Positions 56,300 through 64,000 of a stretch of 64,000 nucleotides of DNA are shown piece by piece; position 1 is the stretch's first letter, and the number at the start of each line of letters is the position of its first letter. Made by a program: the position numbers and the translations under genes. The notes under the pieces were generated by a model, which saw nothing but the letters and a program-made list of their open reading frames with translations, searched no databases and was not told the origin of the DNA. Origin of the DNA: Nymphaea colorata (lineage: Eukaryota; Streptophyta; Magnoliopsida; Nymphaeales; Nymphaeaceae); the NCBI RefSeq assembly GCF_008831285.2, contig NC_045149.1, forward strand, positions 7,526,417 to 7,590,416, given 5' to 3'.

Positions 56300-59200
56300 A
56301 TGTGGGTCTTCTCCTCCACGCTTGTCCGCTCCTCTCCTTCACTCCGCCTGTCTAACGATGCCGGCGTACCCTATCATCATGCCGCCAATCGCCCGGAACG
56401 AACCCTCCATCGCCGGACACTCGCCTTAGCCCTGAGGCCTAATCGTGCGGAGTCTCCGCAACCGGAGCCTCCACCGTCACCGCTTCGGCTGGCGGCCTCC
56501 GCTATCCTCTTCTTGAGCGTCGGCGTTAGTGCGTGTACCGCGTGTACGCTTTCTAATCGGACGGACAAGAACGTGATAGGTCATCTTTCTCCTCCTTCGG
56601 TTACTGAGGCTAGGTTAGGTGAGGTATCGCCTCCACCCATCTTCGCTGATGTGTTTGTGTCCGCCACTTCCTTGTCGCTATTGGCTTCCATAAAGTGATT
56701 ATCATTGTTAAATGTAATATGTCGTAAATTTGACAGTACATGTAGATGGCCTTGTCTGAAATAATCTTATACATGAAGTAATAGTTGAAATGATATATAC
56801 TTGGTTATTGTTCGTAACTACTAACCTTGGGCTCTTATGAATCAGACGGTGATACTGTTGAAAGCCACTCTGATGACGTAGAAATTACTGATAAGGAAAT
56901 GAAATCTGCATTTGAAAACTGGTGCTCCAAGACGTATGCACTAACCGTGCCTCTCAGGGTTATTGCACTTCGTGGATCTATACCACCTGCATGGGTTAAG
57001 GTAAGATGCAGTTCGCTTGCTAGTTTCTGGTGAAAAGTTTTTTATTAATATTTATAACTGGGGTTCGATTAACTTGTTTAGGTACTTTTCTGCCTCCCAC
57101 GTCCCTCCAAGTCATATCTGGCTCCTTGAATTTGGTCATACGAGAATCAGCCTTATCAATGAAACGCAAAGTGTTTAGTTTAAAGATTATTGAATTGGTA
57201 ATGTGTCTAGAAAGGGTACATTTTTAACGAGGTAGCTTTGGAATTCACAACTTAACTTTCATCACTTGAATTCTAATTGATATTTGCATTGTCTAGATAT
57301 CTCAAACTTGTCCTAACTTGAACAAGTTGAAATGAACAGAGGTGTGATTGGCCTGCAGTCCAGATTGGATGCTCAATCAAATTGATCTGGAAAGCATTTT
57401 CTCTATAGGAGGTCAAACCGTCAAAGGGTTTTAAAAATTCTAGTTCCTATTTCATGCTGCTTGTCAATGATTGTGGTGCATATTGAATAACGATATAACA
57501 TGCATCACATACACTTGTATGGATGATGGTAATGAGCTAATTGTACATCAAGTCATCAACCTGAAAGTAAGTGCCGTTAGTGCCTGTTTAGCTTACCTAG
57601 TGTTGTTTCTTACTTCTTAGGTTTGATAGATACTAAATTTTATAAATGGAAAAATTTAAATGAAAAAATTATTGCACCTAAACTTGTAAGTGAAACTACT
57701 ACTTCTAAGTGATATCTGTAATACTGAATATCTCCCTATGGGACTTTGGATTGAAGTGAGGAATAAATACTTTCCTGATAGGATAAGGTTTCTATCATTC
57801 AGGTGAATGTTTCTCGGTTTCCTTTGATTTTGTGTGTGTATGTTTTTCCCTGATTTCTTGCTGGATTGTTGCTTTAGGAATACTATCATTCAGGTGACTC
57901 TAATATCCACATTTTAAATCCTGAACCTCCATGATCATATGCACTGTGCAGTGTCTTTTCTCATTCTATTCCTCTTTTATCTTGGTAGAACTTACATCGT
58001 TGCTTTAGGTTCATCACAAACGACTCTTCCATTTATCTCTTTTCTCAAATTACTAATCATGTGCATTCTGAATTTCCCTAATTTATAAGAAACTAAGTTA
58101 AGTGTTACTAGCATCCTGATTTTAAACAATAATGTTGTGATATATTTTTTATTGTGCAGTCCTTGATTTAGTATTTTCTTGTTTACTGCATTCAGCTGTG
58201 TATAGATGCATATAGGCTTATATTGTCATTCTATCACGTAGGACTTCATCCAAGTACAAGGAAAGAGGTTAAAGCTTCAGGTAGAGTTTCGGAGTACACT
58301 TGATGCCATCTACCAGGAGCTGTCTTCAGCATCAAAAGAGCATCATGTTGGTGTAAAATCTGCTATTGCAGCTGATATTATCACGCTTGCTGATTCGTGG
58401 CTTGACATGGCAATACGTAGAGGCATAATTGAGCCATTGGTTGATGCTGAAAAGAATGACTGGTTTAACTGTTTAAGTGATAAGTGGAAGGTGAGAATGA
58501 GCAAAGTTCATGAACAGAAAAAGCTTTTCTTTTTCCCCTTGATCTGATTCATCTTTGAATTGAGTTGTCTTAGTCTTTGTTTGTTTCATCATGAGAGAAG
58601 AAAAAATGTTTTGATGGGTGATGATGAGTGCAGGTTAACTGCATGTAAATTTTTCATGGAAAGTGGAATTTCATGGGGGCTGGTGGGATATCCATCTGCC
58701 ATCAAAGTGAGGATGCAAAGAATAAAGCGTGTTTACTAGTGAGTTCCGATCAAAATGTGCCCTATTGATGTTTATTTCATCCAGCTAGAAAAATCACTAA
58801 TTTCCTGGCAAAATGGGAGAGTGGGTGAAACAAATGGGGCCTAAGGAATTAAGAGATATTTATGCATTAATGAACTTGACAAATTTGAATACCTGATAAG
58901 AAGACCTTACCTAATAACAGTAAATAAAAATTTATTGTCCGTGTCACTTGGGTTTTCTAATAGATGTTCTATTGATCATCAAAGATTTCTCTCTGAAATC
59001 TTTCCAGTTTATTTATTTCTTCTGTCATTAAGAGGCTGCCTTGCACCCCAAAAAAGCAGAGAATGCTTTTAGCCTTTCCTAGTGAAAAACTTGTAAAACC
59101 TGAAAAGGTGGATAAAACCTATATGAAAAAAGTTGATCAGCATTAAGTTGTTACTTAAGAGTTTATGTAGATGTTATTAATATACCAAGGGGGCAGCTGT

Positions 59201-59981
59201 GGGCTAGATAATTGGATCTTATTCAATCAGCACAATCCTAAACTATGTTAAAAAAGTGTGTGAATTATGTGAAGCTTTCAGCTCATCCTTGACTGTAACA
59301 ATAATAGATGTAGATGGAAAAGCATGCCAAGCCTCAGCAAGACACAGTCTTCTTATACGGTATAACAACCATTAAATCAGAAAAGATCCAGTGATGTGGA
59401 CCAAGGAGTGAATGCTCTTAGTCCTGTGTAGTCTTATGGTTTCATGTGCTATTGTTTTCTTTTTCTCAATTGAGAAATAGCATGTGTATGTAATTATTAA
59501 CTAAAAAGGAGTCCTAGTTAATGTGTTTGTGATGTGTATACTGGTTCCTAAAGACTTAGATAAAACTTACAGCAACTTCAAATCTTAAATACAAATATTG
59601 TTCTCAACAATCTCTTAGCATGTTTTTCTCAAAAATTTTGCATTTAATTCAAGTAATTCTTTTGGCTAAAATTTAGGGAAATTGTCAAATATAAAAAACT
59701 TGAATGCAATAAAATGTTATTGAAAAGTAAAAACAGAAGGAGTAAGATTACAGAAGTTTATCGTAATAAAATAAAGGAAAGGAAGCATATGATGAAAATA
59801 TACAAGTTTACCTAGTTATCATTAAATTATCATGCATATTCATAATATATTTCCTAGAACCAAAATTTTTGAAAATATCATGTGGTTTGTCTAGCATCAG
59901 TTGGAATGATTCTATCGTTTCTATTATCTTTCAATATCAACCATATTTGTGGCTATGCTTGACAACTATATTGTTAGTGTC

Positions 59982-60020
<39 letters not shown>

Positions 60021-63000
60021 ATGTATACATATTAAATATCCACAGTTTGTGGCACTTCATAACTGTTTGGCCGCAACCAGGAATTTGGTCAACTTCAAGA
60101 ACTGGATTATCTGGATCTGTCAAAAAGTGGTTTTCTGTCAAGTGTCAATTATACGTTTTGGTGCTAGCCTGATGAAATCATGAGTTGCCTTGTTTTGTTT
60201 GACATCTTCCTCAGGCACATCTTCGCAGGAATGATGGTGGAGAATTAGACCCAAATGGAAGGATCTGGGGAGTTCCATACCGCTGGGGATGCATGGTCAT
60301 AGCTTACAAAAAAACCAAATTTAAAAGGCATAATTTAGCTCCAATTGAGGTACTAATTCTCTCATGGTTAATGGATCATTGATTTGCAAAGCCTAGAGAC
60401 ATTTTTCACATTTAAACTAATAGCTGTTATCTAGGTGACTTAATTACCTTCTTCTTTATTGTTAAACCATGAACTTCTATATGTGGAATTAGTGAAGTGG
60501 TCCTACTATAGCTTGACTTTTTCACTTTCCAAGTTCTTATTATCATTGGTTTTCATGGCCTATTATGATTTCTTAAGCCATTGCATTTTCCTTCTATAGA
60601 TTATTTTCCGTTTTGATAATAGAAAAGCATCCAAAATTGTAGGACTGGAGTGACCTCTGGAGACCTGAACTTGCTGGAAAAATTTCAATGGTTGATGCTC
60701 CCAGGGAAGTTGTTGGTGCAGTCTTGAAGTACATGGGAGGTTCATATAATACCAAAAATTTTGCAACACAAATTAGTGGTGGTCGAGATGCTGTCGTTCA
60801 CAACCTGACTGCTCTCCAGAGACAGGTTCTTCCGTTCAACAATAGATGTTCATTACTCGTCATTACCTTTGTCATAATGATGTTGTGTTCAAGTTGAAAC
60901 TGCCTCCTCTCTTTTCCCTCTTTGGTGTACCTTTTTTCTCAGACTAAATATATCATTACGATTTTAACCTTGATTCCTTAACTTCCTTGGTCTGTGATTG
61001 ACAAAACTCATGATTCTTTATTTTTGTGTGACTTTTTCATAACAGGTTATCCCCTGTCATTCTTTTTTGCACATTTTATTGTTTTTTAGACAAAAAAAAA
61101 CTTTATTTTCCGTCCTTGTCTTTGTTAAGAATCATGTTTTGAGTGCATCTGCATTTTCCTATTTATTCTGAGGAGTATTCGCTCTTGTATCAGTTGTCTT
61201 TGTGGCCTATTACATGTTTACAATTTTAAACATGTAAATTCTGGAGAATGGATTGCCTTTATGTTCACTAAAAGCTTAAGACAAGAAATTTCTGTTGAAA
61301 GTTGGCACAATTCCTCTTGCATCATGTCAAGTTCCAGGGAAAGTGTCAAACATTGTATTTTAATGTACATGTGTACATATATCTTTTCTTATACCTAGGG
61401 GTGTTTTTATCTTATATCGTACAATAACATTGTATCAAGATTATTTAGTTCAGGTGTTTTTTCCGTTTAGCTGAGAAAGACACCTTCACTATTTCTGATT
61501 GTAACTCTCTTTGATATTATCAAATAGAACTTCTTCTCTCTCTATCTTGAACTGTCTTAAAGAAAGGAAGAAAATTACAATGCACATATATCTTGCTTAT
61601 GGACAATCAGCTTTTATGCATCATATGACAGTAAAGCAACATTTATTTACACTTATGTCCAAAAGGATGAACTTTGCATTAACATTGAGGGGTAAACTGC
61701 TGTTGTTTTTGTAACAGAACCTTTTCGATTACATGTATAAAGTAGACCAACTGCTAGATCTCTAGTGCTTCAGGTTTTATCATTTGATAATGTGGTTGGC
61801 GGAAGAGAATTTTCTTTGCATGGAATCTGTTGCTTCACATGTCAATTAGTGTTGACTTTGCATTTTCTCTTCCTTTTCTTGAGAGAGAGAGAGAGAGAGA
61901 GAGAGAATGGCATGCTTGAATGGCACTGAAGTTATGAGAAAGTATGGATTGTTAAAATGCTCCACAAGCATGATAAGTTCATGGCAACTGTTCTTGCCAG
62001 TATGTTGGTTGTGTTACTAACCTATCTGGTTTATCCACCTGGAATGGTTTCCATACTGTGTGGATTGTTGGGGTGGCACTTGTGTCTGGTGCTGGATTTT
62101 TATAGGTTCGTCTGTTCGACAGTGTCCACTATCTAAAGGCGCTTGGAGCTGGAGAGGTTTGGGTTGCAGTTGGATGGAGTAGTGATATCCTTCCTGCGGC
62201 CAAACGCTTGTCAGATGTGGCAGTGATTGTTCCTAAATCTGGAACCAGTCTGTGGGCAGACCTGTGGGTATGTGTCACCTTGATATATGTCAATTTTTAA
62301 GTTACTTTGTCCTTTGGATTTGATTTCTGGGCTTTTCATGAAATAATGTTCATATGAACGACTAACAGATGAGTTATGCACTAGATATGAGAAATGAAAT
62401 CCCTTAGGAAGTTAGGATAATTTCCACATCTTTTCTTTTGCTCCTATCAACTACTCAAAGGTTGACACAGCAATCAGTAAGTCTAATTCTCATTAGTTGA
62501 AGCCCAAATATCTATGAATGAAGAAGGGCTTCAACCTAATTAGTAATCCGTCTTCTGTCATATGATGCTGTTGTTAAATCAACTTGCAAGCATTAGCTCT
62601 GGATTACCTCTGCCCTGTCTTCATTGGACTTGTAGTTTGTGGCTTATGTTATGGAATGTCTGTCTGCTTTATTGCACACATGCACGTCCTTATACCATCA
62701 AAGATGCACATAGGAGAACTTGTTTTGTACATTAGATATCCTTTTTCTGCATGTTTGGTTCCAGTTGGCAACTACCAGTCTGAAAATGTTTCAGTTAAAG
62801 ATGGATATTCTGTCTTTGTTGTGGCAGGAAAGCTCGGATACTAGAGAAGCAGGTAATATGATCATAAAAAAGCAATCTGGATCAAGAATCTGTCACTAGA
62901 ATTAACTAATGCGTGCAATCAGCAGTACAATCTGTTATTGATTATATTGAGCTAAATTGTGATCCTGATTTATTTAAATATATTGTCATCAGAATAAGTA

Positions 63001-63609
63001 TAATTAGCTAAATTGTGATAAAAATAAGAATCAAACCGAGAACAAGATGTCTATTAAGTATTAAGTTATCTCTGGAGGCTTGATGCTGATCCTAATCTGT
63101 TTAAATACGAATCATCTTGGTTACAATTGTGCAAGTTCTTCTCCCATTCGCTGTCAATCATGGTGGTAGTCTGCTAAATCTATTTTCAGGCTATTCCTGC
63201 TGCAACTGGCTTGGCTACTGAGCAGATTGGTGGACGTGTTCGAGGTCCATCCCCGCTTGTTCACCAGTGGTTTGAGTTCTGCCTACAAGCTGCAAGAGGG
63301 TTACCTTTCCAGCAGGAAGTTATTCCTGGAGCCCTGGCTTCAAGCCTTGGAGACACTTCTCTAACCAAAAGTCTGCAGTATGTGTACAATGATAAACCTC
63401 AACTGGAAACAAATCTTATTGCTGGAATGCCGCCTCCTGAAGTTCTGGACAGATGTGAGTTCGTAGAACCTTTACCAGAGACCACACTGAAAGATTACAA
63501 GCAGTTGCTGAGTGAGACACAAAAACCCGGGATAAGTTGGATGAATTATATATGCAAATACATTACTGGAAATGTTGAAGCTTCTGGTGTGAACCTGAGA
63601 ACAAGTTAA
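56300..63609 (+). CDS. Plastid-targeted PotD-like polyamine-binding protein (bacterial solute-binding family 1)
   Basis: A nuclear relative of bacterial periplasmic spermidine/putrescine-binding proteins. Seven exons are 56300-56618, 56846-57000, 58242-58490, 60215-60349, 60643-60825, 62106-62267 and 63190-63609, giving 540 residues with all junctions GT..AG and in frame. The N-terminal 60 residues are Arg/Ser/Pro-rich, as in chloroplast transit peptides. A hydrophobic stretch at about 63-80 ('LRLAASAILFLSVGVSA') then resembles a second, export-type signal. The binding-protein body starts about 125 and includes 'LRVIALRGSIPPAWVK', 'WGVPYRWGCMVIAYKK', 'DLWRPELAGKISMVDAPREV', 'VWVAVGWSSDILPAAKR' and 'VIVPKSGTSLWADLWAIPA'. 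These match the order of PotD-type proteins. I recall an Arabidopsis homologue annotated as putrescine-binding-related. Ligand binding and a thylakoid-lumen or envelope location are inferred. No permease or ATPase gene is nearby. Confidence 0.92.
59982..60018. repeat. (CA)n-(TA)n microsatellite in intron 3 of the PotD-like gene
   Basis: About 13 CA units followed by TA units. Confidence 0.9.
61880..61906. repeat. (GA)n microsatellite in intron 5 of the PotD-like gene
   Basis: About 13 GA units. Confidence 0.9.
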
Positions 63610-64000
63610 ACTCGCAATTGATTATTCAAGTTCAGTAGCTTTTGCTTTTCCTTCAGGGTCGTCCAGGACAAGGGATCGGGTTATTCAGAACCACTGGTAC
63701 TTCTTTTGGCGTTTTGCATGCATGACATTGCTGAAATGAAGAAAAGCTGAGTTCTCTTGCTACTTGCCATGTGCTGTATGCCACTTTAGTATTGGATATC
63801 TATATCCACAAATCTGGCTGAGGTCTCTTCACGTTCCTGATCGTGGATCCTCTGCAGCAGTCTCAGTTAAGCCAAGTTATGTTGTTTTGCAGTTGACTAA
63901 ATCTTGGATTGGATTCTGTTTGAAACTGAGATTCTTGCACTCAAGATTTGTATTCGTTGATGATGTGCATTCCACTGCATACCATCATCAGGTCTTCCAT
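63610..64000 (+). other. 3' flank of the PotD-like gene
   Basis: No further reading frame is recognisable. It probably includes the 3' untranslated region; no unambiguous polyadenylation signal was identified. Confidence 0.4.

Noticed and set aside
55971-56342. 123-residue minus-strand frame overlapping the PotD-like leader
   Set aside because: Low-complexity Arg/Ser/Pro content from GC-rich leader DNA; overlaps a well-supported plus-strand gene start.

Overview
This window is nuclear DNA from a flowering plant. The evidence is interrupted genes with GT..AG introns, chloroplast transit peptides, plant-only families (tocopherol methyltransferase, TL29, trihelix factor, PLS-type PPR), very AT-rich intergenic DNA with long (TA)n runs, many small TIR elements, copia remnants and a decayed copy of plastid 16S rRNA. 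The species cannot be fixed from sequence alone.

Layout. Positions 1-6788 are intergenic, with diverged direct duplications and small elements. Positions 6874-14735 (+) hold a six-exon tocopherol O-methyltransferase gene (VTE4) whose introns are loaded with mobile elements. Positions 18086-22040 (-) hold a gene for a membrane-anchored coiled-coil protein of unknown function, with a noncoding first exon. Around 23.35-23.66 kb lies a plastid 16S rRNA insertion. Positions 24845-25525 (-) hold an unassigned, possibly decayed coding stretch. Positions 26635-32972 (+) hold an eleven-exon gene for the thylakoid lumen protein TL29/APX4. Positions 32973-41440 are an element-rich intergenic block. Positions 41509-44843 (+) hold a two-exon GT-3-type trihelix transcription factor. 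Positions 44844-50600 are intergenic. Positions 50602-52674 (-) hold an intronless PPR protein of the E+ class. Positions 54919-55041 (-) hold the first coding exon of a small zinc-finger protein whose second exon I could not find. Positions 56300-63609 (+) hold a seven-exon gene for a chloroplast-targeted relative of bacterial polyamine-binding proteins (PotD-like).

The genes are independent plant loci, not a cluster. Three encode plastid-directed products: VTE4 (last step to alpha-tocopherol), TL29 (thylakoid lumen) and the PotD-like protein. Exon models were built by hand: all splice junctions keep frame and use GT..AG, and the summed lengths are multiples of three (333, 356, 348, 335 and 540 residues).

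The most unusual structures are in VTE4. Intron 4 holds two oppositely oriented copia remnants that meet at an inverted 33-nt copy of the gene's own exon 4/intron 4 junction. A near-perfect inverted 38-nt repeat pair flanks exon 3. I found no convincing tRNA gene, CRISPR array or microRNA precursor.
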